Source: Fasciola hepatica (lineage: Eukaryota; Platyhelminthes; Trematoda; Plagiorchiida; Fasciolidae). Taken from it: 64,000 nt of DNA. Position numbers and translations under genes: made by a program. Within the stretch, counting starts at the first letter, position 1. Each line of letters begins with the position of its first letter. The notes under the pieces are model-generated. The model worked only from the letters and a program-made list of their open reading frames with translations, did no database searches and was not told the DNA's origin. The stretch is from positions 22,932,501-22,996,500 of the forward strand of contig CANUEZ040000024.1 of assembly GCA_948099385.1 (NCBI GenBank). Reading direction: 5' to 3'. This document shows positions 25,641 to 37,450 of this stretch, piece by piece.

Positions 25641-26222
25641 GAATTTTTCTCCCGGTTTATGCCTTCACCGTTAACCCAGTCAGTGATCCAGTTTACCACT
25701 GCAATGGCGCCTCTGAACCTGCTCACAATCAAATACAATTGATACCATTATTTTTGTACCGTGACCTCGCGCTCTCTCACTTCCGACCCTTAATTTCGTT
25801 GGTATTCTGTGTAGGATAGTGAAGGTCCACCAAAACTAAGATTATATCTAGTCCAAAACTTACATTCACGGAGTTAATTCATACCTTATCTAACCGAGTT
25901 ACATGTAAGTGCTACAGAGGGGGACTGTAAAAAGTTCACCACACTCAGGAATGTTTATCATTGATAGTACCCAAATTTAGTTGCAAAAACATTTATCACC
26001 TTTCGGTTGTGCTAATCAGTTTCATCAATCTGCCAATCGAGGATAATACGTTTGGTTATGCCGTACAAGTAACTCAAGAACAGCACAACGACTCATTCGT
26101 CAGTTGATGTCCCAAGGCTCAATTTCTAATCTCAGTGGCTGTCTATGTTCTGCATTACTGGTTAATGTAAATAACAAATATTGCATAACGTACGAGCATA
26201 TGTTGCAACCTTCGCATAATTA
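25641..26222. other. No gene recognised
   Basis: Short frames only. The 5' part of the Tc1 relic might extend into this stretch, but I could not align it. Confidence 0.4.
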
Positions 26223-26599
26223 ACGCATCGTGGTCATGTCCGAATCCTGGCCTTCAAACCTATTGGTTATTCACAATCGGCTCCGTCGAATAGTTAGCAT
26301 GGTTACAAACTATGGAGATACAGTGGCCATCACGTGATACGGCCAGGTACAGTTTCGTAGTTACACACGAGAATGAGCCTCAACCAATTAGAATTACTGA
26401 GGACAAGTTCAGCAAAAGATGGCTCTGATTGATCAACTTCTAATCTACCAATTATTTCCCTTAATTTAGTATATTCATACTAACCATTTCAAAAATACAA
26501 TTAACGTACTATTCCGCAGTCTTGGTGTTCTTGTAACTTTGGTTTGCGTAGTTCGGGTGGGAGTGATATCAATACATCCTATCAGTTCGGGTTTTGCGA
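26223..26599 (+). mobile_element. Solo LTR of the gypsy element family (inverse orientation)
   Basis: From 26321 to about 26599 this is the reverse complement of the LTRs at 33652-33948 and 37975-38261, including TTCTAATCTACCAATTATTT and AGTTCGGGTGGGAGTGATAT. The preceding 98 bp (26223-26320) also match sequence just outside the 5' LTR (38262-38358). No internal gypsy sequence adjoins it, so it looks like a solo LTR left by recombination. Confidence 0.8.
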
Positions 26600-26894
26600 A
26601 CACTGCGAAATCCTAGTTGTCAGAATGAGTGTAAGATATCAGTGACTTCTTCGAAGAATGAGCTATTGGTGATTTCTCCTGCTTTTCGGCAAAATGCGGT
26701 TGTGTGTGCAAAAATCTTGTATGATTTTGCACTTTCGATAAGTATTTCTACAGGTATTGTCGAAGCATGCATACGGGTGTCCGTTAGACTTATTTTCTGC
26801 TCTTAGGCGACAGCATTATTCCAAAACTGTATAATTTTATCTGCATCATAACTAGCAAGTAATGGCAAGGTTCTAGGACAATAAGCCTTAGGGC
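26600..26894. other. No gene recognised
   Basis: Short stretch between the solo LTR and the 5' end of the RTE-like element. Confidence 0.45.
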
Positions 26895-27215
26895 CTGCCA
26901 TCACGACGAGACTGCACCTTGACGTGGTGTGATGGCTTGCGCGCCTCTATGACCCAAAGAGCTATACAGGATGGCTTCCTTAAGCCGGAGATGCAATCAT
27001 ACCTGACAGGTCAATGAGTAGAGGTCAGACGAAGTCCAGTCTCCTGGTCCTCCAGGTTGGGGGTTGATTTGAGCTGGCAACTCAGTCGGAAAAACCAGTG
27101 GAAGAATAACTGATCCAAGCAAATGGGCTTCCACTAAGCCATCCCGCTGCCTTGCGGATAGGTTCTTGTTAGAACTAAAGGCTTTGGATGAGGACCCTAA
27201 TAGTTCTCCTGCTTT

Positions 27216-28178
27216 GTGGCTGGACACCCTAGCAGTACCCGTCCAACATCTCCCATGAACTGTACGAATACAAAGAATTCCATGGTGCATCGGTCGTCGC
27301 GCAGGCTAATCAGGACTGCGCTGCCCATTGCATCGAGCGGGGTGGGTAATGATAAGTGTGCTACTGCTCAGAGTTCCCTCTCTTTTATTCAACCTTTGTC
27401 TTCTGTCCCTAACCATCCCTCTTTGCCCCATCTATCCACCCATAATGCTCCCACTGATAACACGGTCAATACTCGCAACAGTTCAATGTCAAATAGTATC
27501 GGGAATAATCCTCTGTCTGGTAACTCACATTTTCTCAAGCCCCGTCAGCCTCTTAATCTCGACTCCTTCAACGTGCGTACACTCATGCAGGCCGGTCAGC
27601 AGGCGTGCCTAGCGCTCACAATAAATTCTCTGAAGATTGATGTCTGCTGCTTAAGCGAAACGCGTATCCAGGATTCGAGCAATGTAATTCAGCTAACTGC
27701 TCCTGGTATCTCATCGAGGTATATTCTGCGCACCTCAGGAGACGAAGCAGCTCGAGCTGTGGGTCAATGTGGTGTAGGAATTGTCTTGACTAACAAGGCT
27801 GAGGCTGCCCTTTTAGACTGGATTCCGGTTAACAGTCGTTTATGTGCTGTGAGACTCCAAGGGTCAGTCGGCGTTCGAAAGGATAGTTGTGTTAAACGCA
27901 ATTTGTTCGTGATCTCGGCGTACGCCCCAACGGACTGCAGCTCAGACTTGCAGAAAGATGAGTTCTATGATGCACTCGCCACTCTCGTTCGCGGCAGTAA
28001 AGGTTCCGACATTGTAGTGCTAGCTGGTGACTTCAATGCACAAGTTGGCAAACTTAGTGTGTCAGAAGCCTGTTTAGGTGGGCGCTCTGCTTTACCTGCT
28101 GAGCGTACAGATAACGAGGATAGACTTCTCCAGTTTTGTGCAGACAATCGATTGTTCTTGTCTATCACCAATTTCTGA
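27216..28178 (+). pseudogene. RTE-like ORF, apurinic endonuclease domain, ends at a premature stop
   Basis: This is the N-terminal 320 codons of the element's polyprotein. The endonuclease nicks target DNA to prime reverse transcription. Motifs of the APE-type fold are visible: LNLDSFNVRTL near the start of the domain, CCLSETRIQ with the catalytic Glu near 27655, FVISAYAP near 27905, and VLAGDFNAQVG near 28018. The frame stops at TGA 28176-28178, just before the last part of the domain. Downstream the same frame stays open and carries SQIDHIAVSYRW and ESDHASV with the terminal Asp-His pair, so one nonsense codon is the only break between this part and the reverse transcriptase. Confidence 0.85.
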
Positions 28179-28334
28179 CACAGCTCGCGTCTCACGGCGA
28201 CATGGCGCTCTAACTGTACAGGTACTTTTAGTCAAATTGACCATATCGCCGTAAGCTACCGATGGCGCAGTTCTGTTCAGAACTGTAGATCTTACTGGCC
28301 CACGTACGTAGAGTCGGACCATGCCTCAGTTTTA

Positions 28335-30329
28335 ATGCGATTATCTCTCCAGCTCCATGGTCATCGTCGCAAACCGCAAACCGGATTAGCCGTACAACGT
28401 TTGTGTGATACAGAAGTCCGCACCCGGTATGAGCAGAAGTTAGCACATGAGCTAGGATCCACGGAGAACAGTAATGTAGATGAGCATTGGTCTCATATCA
28501 AACAGGCGATGCACTTTGCAGCAGGTTTTGCCTGTGGTCCTCGATCCGTTGTCCATCAAAGACACTGGATCTCGCAAGAGTCGCTGAGCATAATGGAGCA
28601 AAAACGTCAGCTTTCGAACCGTAAGGAGATGAATAAGATGCGGAGAAAGCTGCAAAAACGAGTTACGAAAAGCCTCAGGAATGATCGCGAAAATTGGTGG
28701 GTCAATGTAGCCGAAGAAATGGAAATAGCAGCTGCTTCAGGTAACAGTCAAAGACTGTTCAAACTTATTCGTGACACCGGTGGACGGCGAACTCAGGTCA
28801 GTGAAACGATTTGCAATAGGAATGGAGAACCCATCCAAAGCAAACAGCAAAGGCTTGACCGATGGGCCGAATACTTCAAGGAACAGTTTAGCTGTCCGCA
28901 CACTAGTGTAGTTACTCCCGTGTCAACAACTGTGACTCCTTGGGTGGTATCATTTGAGCCCCCATCAGAAGTAGAAGTAGAGTCATGTATTCGAATACTA
29001 AGGCGGGGGAAAGCGGCAGGTCCCGACGAACTTCCTCCAGTTCTTTTCAAACTGGGTGGTGAGGTGTTGAAAAAATCCCTTACCGCCTTGCTCCGTGACA
29101 TTTGGAACGAGGAGCGTATTCCGTTAATATGGAGCGAGTCATTGATTGTTCCCATCTTCAAGAAGGGAATACGCAATGACTGCAGTAATCATCGTGGGAT
29201 TAGCTTAATTCCGATAGTCACCAAAGTGTTAGCCTCGATTTTGCTGCACCGTCTTACACCGGCTCGCGAGAGGAATGTCCGCGAACAGCAGGCAGGATTC
29301 CGCCCAGGTCGAGGATGCATCGACCAGATTTTTACTCTTCGCCGACTACTTGAAACGCGTCACACGCACCGCCGACCAACAATAATGATTTTCTTGGACT
29401 TGAAAGGTGCCTTCGATTCAGTTGATCGAACATCGCCTTTCAGTGTTCTTCATCGAAAAGGTATGCCCCAGAAGTTCGTGAACCTAATGAGATCATTGTA
29501 TTCTCATACTTCTGGCCGCGTTAGGGTTTACGGTGAACTATCCGGTCGGTTCGAAACGACCAGTGGTGTTCGACAGGGATGCCCTTTGTCTCCATTCCTG
29601 TTCAACTTCGTCATGGACGAAATAATGGAGAGTGCTTTGCAAAATCTTCAGGATGTAGGCGTCGAACTAGGAGATAGTGAAAAGCTATGTGACCTTGATT
29701 ACGCAGACGACGTTGTCTGCTTGTTCAAATCCACGGAACATGCTCAGCGTGCACTAGATAATCTCGCAAGAGCTGTAGCTCCATTCGGCATGCGCTTTGC
29801 ACCTTCAAAGTGCAAGGTGATGTTACAAGACTGGACATCAGCGATTCCGAGCTTGATGCTCGATGGGGAGGTGCTGTCAGTTGTCGACCACTTCACCTAC
29901 CTCGGTAGCTGCGTGACGACGGATGGAAGCACAGTAGTAGAGGTGAGTACGTGTATATCCAAGGCTCGAGCGGCTTACGCTGGACTGAAGCACTTGTGGC
30001 GCCGACCTGATATTTCACTGAAGTTGAAAGGCCGTGTATACTGTGCTGCAGTGCGTTCAGTTTTGTTGTATGGTTGCGAGACTTGGAATCTGCGTGCTGA
30101 AGATATTCGTCGTCTTGAGGTTTTAGACCATCGATGTTTACGTAGTATCGCTAGGATTGGGTGGAATAGCCGAGTAAGCAACGGTGAGGTCAGAAAGCGA
30201 GTATTAGGTACTAATTCAGAGAACGTTTTGTCACAGCGTATCCAGCTCAGTGGACTACGTTGGTTGGGACGTGTTACGTATGGCAAGCACACGTCTACCA
30301 TACCGTGTCCTATTCTCCGCCCCTCCTAG
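28335..30329 (+). pseudogene. RTE-like reverse transcriptase domain
   Basis: This 664-codon frame is in the same phase as the endonuclease. It holds the RT motifs in order: FKKGIRNDCSNHRGISLIP near 29157, GFRPGRGCIDQIFTLR near 29297, palm motif A IFLDLKGAFDSVDR near 29388, TSGVRQGCPLSPFLFNFVMD near 29557, and the catalytic LDYADDVVCLF near 29692 with both aspartates intact. A thumb region with FTYLGSCVTTDGS and VLLYGCETW follows. The reading frame then shifts near 30271-30276 and ends at 30329. It is related to the RTE/craniofacial-development-protein-2-like families common in flukes. The catalytic core looks intact, but the ORF is interrupted. Confidence 0.9.
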
Positions 30330-30543
30330 GGAGTGGAAAAGACCACATGGAGGTCAACAGATGACGTGGCAACGAGGAATGAGAAAATGTACAGCAAACT
30401 TAGGAAAAGTAGGTGCCTCACGTCTTCGTGGTTGGGGTCCAAAAGATCCGTCTACCAGTTGGCTGGAGACACTGAAGGGTATGGCTGCGAACCGCGAGCA
30501 GTGGCGATCGTGTTGTCACTTTCTATCGAATCAGAATGATTGA
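30277..30543 (+). pseudogene. C-terminal end of the RTE-like ORF in a shifted frame
   Basis: After a two-base-loss-type frameshift at about 30271-30276 the element's protein continues in another frame as LRMASTRLPYRVLF to CCHFLSNQND, with the stop at 30541-30543. The 45 last codons match the truncated insertion at 11883-12010 closely, so this is the natural C-terminus of the family. Confidence 0.85.
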
Positions 30544-30745
30544 TCGATGTGTGTTTGTACAGTTAGACTGTGTATTCCGTGTGTTGGCTACTAGGGTATG
30601 CTTTCCTTTTGCTACCCGTGTAGGTCCACTCCCTCTCCATCTTGTATATTCATACTTTCTAATTCAACGTGCAACATGGTGAGAAAGGCAGTGGTCAGTG
30701 GGGCTTGCCCTACTGTTTAACGCTGTACGATGATGATGACGATGA

Positions 30746-32874
30746 CTGCTTGTCTGTGGTGAAAAAATATGCTCAAAACGCAGACGAAACCATTTCTTTA
30801 CCAAAACTCGTCGGCTGCAGTTACGACGGAATATGGGCCTCTTAGGGAAAATAGAACTAATTTTTTTACATTGAATTAATCCAAACTTCATCAGAGACAC
30901 AATGTTTATGCACAATATAAAACATTCGGTCTGCGTTCATTATTCAGGATTTTTCACCGTCTCATCGACTTAGAGCCCGCTATGTTGGTGACGAAATCAT
31001 TTTCTATCTTAGGTTCCATCATGCGTCGACTCCGGTGACCAGTTCTTTTTTCAGAACAGAAAGTTTTTTACGATTACGTCCAAATCAGCGATATTAGAGG
31101 GTAACTGTACGAACTGGAGCTTGAAGTTGTCCATGCTTTTACAGGTCTTCCAGTGAACGATGAACGGACAAATCCTTTTGCTGGACTTTATTTACGAATC
31201 TCTCGAGAAGCATAGCATGAAGTGTTATCCTGAAGAACAATCACCCACCCAGGTGACATCTTTTTGTTAAATTCGGCAACCTTGTCAGTCATAACGGTGG
31301 AGATCTCTTCACTATTCAGAGCGCCTCTAATTGAAGCACACCGGCACATCCAGACACATTTTATTCCGATTCAGATCAATGGTGTTGATTTGTTTGATAT
31401 ATCAGCATCCGACGGGGTAATTTTTTCGGGAGAAATTCCTACGCCAAATGACATTTTTCTGAATCTTTCACGGTTCATCATATACCAAGCACTCACACGA
31501 GAAGCAAACCCATTGTCAAAAAGACACGCCTCGTGACCTGAATCCCCTGAAGACAACACTAAGTGTCCTCTTTTGTTGGGCTAGAAACCCAGCCCTCATA
31601 CCACGTAATACAAGCCGTATCGAAAACTGCCGCCATCTTATGTCAAACGGGGAGTGAGAGAGCCCAGGAATATTCTCGAGCTAGATTAAGGACAGGTAAT
31701 TCCGGCACTGTTTTTTGAGCGTAATGCATGACATCATCCTACTCATTCTATTTACTGTCTTCTACCCCTGAACTGTATATTTGTGGTAGTTTTTCTGTGA
31801 TTTATGCGATAAAGAGTGCTCCTAATTGTATTAAAACGCTGAGCAAGACATGCCACGGAAGATTAAAACTAACAGACCTTTTCAATTCTACTTAAGTCCC
31901 CATTAAGGAGATGCCGGGAAAATACTGTTTTAGTGGGTCTTTTCATCGCTATCGCGATAACAATGTAAGCAATTAACCAGGCGCGCTCAAATCACCCTGA
32001 TGCCAACGCACACAATAATGCGAACTGGAATTCCCATTTTTCTGAGTTTTTTGACAATCATCGTTAAGGAGCAGTTTTGAAGCGCGTGTAACGTGTAATT
32101 TCCAAATTAGGGAAGTTTCTCTTGACTTTCTCATATGGATACAACCGTGAAAGTTATACTGGTCGAAGAAGCGGCTTCAACCAAAATATTAAGATAGTAA
32201 CCCAATCTAAATATAACCTAGAATAATTTATGTGATATCTGTTGATCAGTTTAACTATATTTCCATATCTTATGAAATTTTAGTTTACTTTGCTCGGAGC
32301 CATTTGCTCTGGCAACCAAGGTCAGTCACACTAAACTGCCTACTATGAGGTAATGAATCAAGGTAAATAACGGGAAACTTTGGGTAAAATAGCATCATAA
32401 CTCAGTGGCCTGATATACCTCAATACAGTCACGAAGTTCGAATTATATACCGAGTAAACCTTCGTATGAATCTCAATCGACACTACCCGTATAATATAGA
32501 CTGATTCTGGTCTCTTCCGAGGAAAATATGTCGACCATTTTTATTAAATTAACGATCAGACTTCAGAAAAAGCCTGCATACTTTACTTTCATTCGGGAAA
32601 ATCATTGAAGGTCCATTGTTCCACGCGGAAGGATTGGATACACAAAATGACATAATGTAACCATTTTGTTACACAGTCAGAGCACTACGTGGTGCATAGA
32701 TAAGAATAGATAATTACTAATCATGATTTAAACCGGAAAATATAGTTTCCCAGAAAGGACCTATTGGGAAAACTGAACATACATTGAAGCTAACACAAAA
32801 TTGGACACATCAGATTTGCAGACTCGGCTGTTTGTTCATTCAGTATAGCCAATACATGATTACCTAATTCCATT
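30746..32874. other. No gene recognised
   Basis: About 2.1 kb with short frames of up to 90 codons and no recognised motif or repeat. Confidence 0.45.
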
Positions 32875-33183
<309 letters not shown>

Positions 33184-33651
33184 GGATCTTTAGCAGTAAC
33201 TCTATTGCGTGTGATAGATAGCTTCTTGAGTGAATCTCTCCTTCAAGAGAAATCATCGATGGAGGAGGTGGAAAATAGCCTCGGAAAGTGGACATGTTTT
33301 TTCGAGTGTCTAGTCACTCGTTGATGACCTGGGTAATAAAATTTCAAGTTATTCGGCATGATCGACAACAGCAACAACCACAATTGCAACAACAACAACT
33401 GCTTACCATACCCCAAATATTCTTCACTTTAGATAGAGTTGGAACAGAACACGGAGTTGTGAGAGTCAGGGAATGGGCTGACATTGCTAATAGACTCCAT
33501 GGTTCACTTAGTGGACAGCATGATGGTCTTCCTAGCAGCCAAAACTTCTTCGCCCGTCCAGAATCGAGGACAAGATAAGAGGGTACAAACGGGACGGAAG
33601 GACCAATCAAATATCAGCTGTCATATGAACCGAATCAACTAATTGGGTTTG
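33184..33651. other. No gene recognised
   Basis: Includes a CAA-rich patch at 33363-33402. The rest has no recognised feature. Confidence 0.4.
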
Positions 33652-33948
33652 CGTAATATTCGAAATACCTGAACTGATAGGACGTGTTGATATCGCTCCC
33701 ACCCGAACTACGCAAATCAAAGTAACAAGAACACCAAGACTGCGGAATAGTATGTCAATTGTATTTTTGAAATGGTTAGTATGAATATACTAAATTAAGG
33801 GAAATAATTGGTAGATTAGAAGTTGATCAATCAGAGCCATCTTTTGCTGAACTTGTCCTCAGCAATTCTAATTGGTTGAGGCTCATTCTCGTGTGTAGCT
33901 ACGAAACTGTACCTGGCCGAATCACGTGACAGTCACTGAAACATCACA
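33652..33948 (-). repeat. 3' LTR of the gypsy element
   Basis: Direct repeat of 37975-38261 with about nine in ten bases alike. On the element strand it starts TGTGATGTTTCAGTG at 33948. It is preceded by a purine-rich GGGTGGAAGG that could be the polypurine tract. It ends near 33652 with TATTACG where the 5' LTR has TATTACA, so the termini are TGT and ACA. Confidence 0.85.
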
Positions 33949-33990
33949 ACCTTCCACCCACAAGAGCTCCTCGTCAGTTTGGCTCTCCTG

Positions 33991-34914
33991 TCACACCAAT
34001 CTTCGAACTGGAGCTGGTAGCTGTGGCTCGGTGGCTACGACAGTTGTTTCTGTTGGCGGAATAGATGGATCACTGTCATCAGTACTGTCATCGTCTGGAT
34101 CCTCGGTCATCTCAGCAGTGCCACTGGTTACGTCGCCGACTGCTACTTTGAAATGGATTTGGCTGAGGTGGCGCCGACACACCGATGTATCATCCAGGTC
34201 CCTAATCTGAACCATAGATTGATCAAGTTGTCTGGTAATGATTCCGCAAGTTGGTCGAAGCTTGTTACCACGGAAGTACGCGACGTCGCTGAAACCAAGA
34301 CGCATCAGCGACGACAGTAGTCTTCTGGACTTAACCAGAAAGGCTGGACTGTCCTTGGTGGTCGTATGTGCTGCTTCTCGGTATTGCAACAGAAAATGGT
34401 CGAGGAACGCTTCCAAGTTAGGCAACATTCTCAGGTTGGACACTGATAGCACACTTTTCACGGAGCGCACCAAGTTGTCCGCTGCACCCTTAGAGCACCG
34501 GTGGCGTGGCGCCATACGCAGATGCCGACATCCGATTCCATCAAGCCAGATATTCAGCTCCGCCGCACAGAATTGTGATCCATTATCGGTGACCAATACC
34601 TGAGGGATTCGTTCTCGGCTGAAGCTTTTTCGTAACACCTGGATTACAAAAGGCGTGGTCGGTGAACTAGTCAGGAACATTTTCGGCCATTCGGAGCAGG
34701 AGTCGAGCAGTAAAAGGGAGTGATATTGGCTCAAGAAGGGGCCACAGAAGTCAGAATGAACCCTCTTCCATGAAATGTAGCTTTCAGGCCATGGATTACA
34801 GTTGTTTGGCCTCGAATGAACTCTGCACGGACGCGCGTGGCTGTTCTTCGCCGTAGTGCAAATATCCTTATCCAGTTCCGGCCACCAACACATCTGTCGA
34901 GCTAGTGACTTCAT
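33991..34914 (-). pseudogene. Gypsy integrase
   Basis: This 307-codon frame covers most of the integrase, which inserts the DNA copy. The catalytic core shows HSDFCGPF with the first Asp and VTDNGSQF with the second. The third position reads GAADNLVRS, with Asp where the family has Glu. Downstream are FLLQYREAAHTTT and a chromodomain-free acidic tail (TEDPDDDSTDDSD). The HHCC zinc domain begins outside the frame: HKGHLGVDK lies upstream in another phase, separated from MKSLARQ by an extra A in an A run near 34913. The second Cys pair of the HHCC domain is disturbed. This copy is therefore inactive. Confidence 0.85.
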
Positions 34915-34975
34915 TTTTATCTACACCCAAATGGCCTTTATGCAGTTCATCCAAAGCAAGCTTGCGCAAAGGAGG

Positions 34976-35672
34976 TCACACCGACAAACGTTGGAAACTG
35001 AATTCCTCTCGCAATACTAATAGCTGTGGAAACTTCCGCTTCAGATCGGGTTGCCACCCCTTCCTGATTGCCAAAATCGTGGATGAATTATATCGTTTCG
35101 GTTGCTTCCACGATTCTTCCCTCGAAGCGGGCGCAGCAGGTAAAATGAAATGACATTGTTCTGCTGCTGCTAACGGTGAGCATAGTGACAGGAAGTCAGC
35201 TTGCGGGATAGTTTTGCCGGGTTGATGCAGGATGTCATAGTTGTAGGCACCCAAGGCAATGCTCCATCGCTGAATCACGTAAGCCGTTGATATGGCGACG
35301 GATTTATCTGGGTTTATTCGGAACGGAAGGGATTGATGGTCGGTGACAATCGTAAACTTCAGTCCGAATAGGTATATTTGTGGTCGAATTACCGCTCAGA
35401 AAAAGGCCAAAGCTTCCTTCTGCTTCTGGGAGTAACCACTCTCTGTAGCACTCAGAAGACGCGAGATGCAGATGACTAGACATCCATCTTGCTCGTATTT
35501 CGAATTCGGACGCTTCAATGATCAGCATGATCAGCTTAGCCGGCGCGAAAGGAGCTAGTATCGGTCGGCCAATGATATTTTGAATAAGGCCACGTAGTGT
35601 CTCCTCATACTGCTCGTCCCACTGCCATGCAAAGCATGATGGGGCCAGCAGCAATGGCTGGGCTCGTGTCAC
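34976..35672 (-). pseudogene. Gypsy RNase H region and RT-RNase H connection
   Basis: The 3' part reads IQRWSIALGAYNYDILHQPG and IPQADFLSLCSP, the typical end of the RNase H module. The 5' part (35304-35672) contains QALL-type connection sequence WDEQYEETLRGLIQNI and LAPFAPAKLIMLI, then loses frame where the catalytic TDAS block should be. RNase H would remove RNA from the hybrid. At least two frame breaks are present. Confidence 0.75.
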
Positions 35673-35786
35673 AAAGTTCGGGCTGAATCCGGAGTAGCAT
35701 GGCAGGCGTCCAAAAATTGATCGTAAGCGCGCCTAGTTTTTTGGTGACTCGATGCCAACCAGGGGTTTGAAACGATCTGGATTGGG

Positions 35787-36519
35787 TCAGTATCCGTTTG
35801 CATTGACAGTAAAGGCGGAGAAATATAAATCGGTGACACCGAATTTGCACTTGGGGGCTTCGGTCGACACATTGCTTCCCAGGAAACTCTCCAACAGTTG
35901 GTGCAATCTGCGGTCGTGTTCTTCCTTTTTAGATCCAAAAATAGGCACATCATCTTGATATGCCATCACACCACCGATATAATGGATCACCTCTTCGATT
36001 ACAGTCTGAAATACTCCGGATGACATGTGCAAGAAACTGTATTGAAACATGCTCCACGGAGAGTTGAAGGTTGTTAGTGGTGTGGACTCCGTGTGTGGTG
36101 GAATTAGTAAGTGCGCATCAGCCAGATTAATTTTTGAGAAAAACTTGCTACCGAGCATGTTTTTCATGAAATTCTCCGGTCCCACCGTAGTTGCCGCACA
36201 TTTCCGTAGACAAGGATTCAAGGCCAGTCCGTAACCACCACAAATCCGTAGTGTCTGTCCACCAATCTTCATCGCCACCACAATCGGATTCGCCCAAGTG
36301 GATGAAGTCGCACGAGTCATGACACTGTCTTGCTCCATTTTGGTAAACTCCTTCAGAACACCGTCTCTGGCTGCATGGCAGCATTCGGCTTTTCAGGAAC
36401 ACTGAATCACCATCCTCTTCCATCTTCGCGAGCTCAACCGCCGTGCCACCTTTGTTGTTGGAGCACTGTGTGATTATCTGCTGGAGAACAAGCTGATCCA
36501 ACGGGTTATCGGATGTCAT
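35787..36519 (-). pseudogene. Gypsy reverse transcriptase
   Basis: Two overlapping frames cover it. The N-terminal one (36148-36519) holds the entry segment with DSVFLKSRMLP. The main one (35787-36338) reads WANPIVVAMKIGGQTLRIC, then GSKFFSKINLADAHLLIP, where the catalytic Asp of motif A is replaced by Asn (INLADA), and FQYSFLHMSSGVFQTVIEEV. Next are the YQDDVPIFG box with both catalytic aspartates and KEEHDRRLHQLLE, ending with FTVNANGY. There are frameshifts between the segments and some deletions near LHMSSG. Confidence 0.8.
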
Positions 36520-36792
36520 TTAGAGGATTACCGACTGCTCCAAGGCACGCAGAGCCTTCAAACCCAGAATCAACCGACTGTTTGCGTAAATCACGAATCG
36601 TACCGGGAAACAGTCACTCTCCAACCGAACCATTAGTGTAGTCTCGCTCATCAGGGAAAGTCGACGACCAGTAACATCGTGGATCCGCACGTCAGTGGGT
36701 TGAATGGGTACACTGGGCTGAATCAAGTTGAACGCGGATTTCGGAATGATGGACTCGCTGCTCTCGGTAGCTACAATGAATCGATGTCTCAA
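36520..36792 (-). pseudogene. Gypsy protease, active site lost
   Basis: The frame starts RHRFIVATESSESIIPKSAF, where aspartic proteases of this group have a D-T-G-S core. Here the Asp is Ala and the Gly is Glu, so it could not cut polyprotein. The rest (MSETTLMVRLESDC, SRLILGLKALRAL) fits the flap and C-terminal part of a retropepsin-like fold. Confidence 0.7.
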
Positions 36793-36799
36793 GCCTCAT

Positions 36800-37100
36800 T
36801 GAAACTGGACTGGTTTGTACAGGAATTGATTGGATTCACCCGAAATCTTCAGTTTGTATACAGCATTGTCATAATTTTTCGGATCTTCAGGGGCTGCACG
36901 AGTCATATTACACTTGGATGGGTGACACACCTTGCGAATGTGACCAGGCTTTCAACAAGAACGGTGAACCGCATTACGGAAGCTGCAGGTGGAAAGCTGA
37001 TAGAATTTGCCGCACGAACAGAAACGATTCATCTCCACTGGTTTATCTTCAGGAATCATCTCGTGGACCGGCTTCGGCTGAGGCGTTTGACTTGAGTGGG
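36800..37100 (-). pseudogene. Gypsy gag zinc-knuckle region, degraded
   Basis: On the minus strand CSCGKFYQLSTC is followed by HRSC, a stop, then KPGHIRKVC. This looks like two CCHC knuckles (C-x2-C-x4-H-x4-C) that bind RNA. The first lacks its His, and the second has a stop and a lost Cys. It lies between gag and protease as expected. Confidence 0.65.
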
Positions 37101-37161
37101 CTGGTTTACGGGGTCGAACATGTTGGTAGTTGCAAGAATCGTATCCACTTGACCAATAGTA

Positions 37162-37439
37162 TGTACTGAAATAAATGGCACCAGACTACGCGCACTGAGA
37201 ACGACAAGACCAGACAAGAATGCCAGGATTGTATTCTGTTACATTTGGTTGGTACTAATTCGTTTATACATGAAAGGAGGCATCCACTTATTGGCAGATA
37301 AAGTGCCGAACAAACCCAAAGCGATTTCACTGTATCTACACGATCTAACTGTTACAGTAGGGCTTCACCTGATTGGCTGGATACTGGAAATGAAGTTGTA
37401 GTGCACTAAACCGCGTGCAAAGGCAGTTGAATCATCACA
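37162..37439 (+). mobile_element. R1 repeat inserted in gypsy gag
   Basis: It starts TGTACTGAAATAAATGG and ends GAATCATCACA. It interrupts gag between a stretch reading TTVEHSV and one reading DTILATTNMFD on the opposite strand. This shows R1 inserted after the gypsy element. The exact junctions (about 37151 and 37450) are blurred, and no clear target-site duplication is seen. Confidence 0.75.
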
Positions 37440-37450
37440 GCAGAGCACTA

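Larger units (their letters stand above)
26895..30745 (+). mobile_element. RTE-like non-LTR retrotransposon, nearly complete
   Basis: About 3.85 kb. The 5' part (26895-27215) is a non-coding leader starting around CCTGCCATCACGACGAGACT. It is followed by an endonuclease-reverse transcriptase frame, a 3' untranslated region from 30544, and a terminal GATGATGATGACGATGA tract near 30727-30745. The same 3' end is seen in the truncated copy at 11681-12010, which supports the 3' boundary. The 5' boundary is my estimate. No target-site duplication was identified here. Confidence 0.75.
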
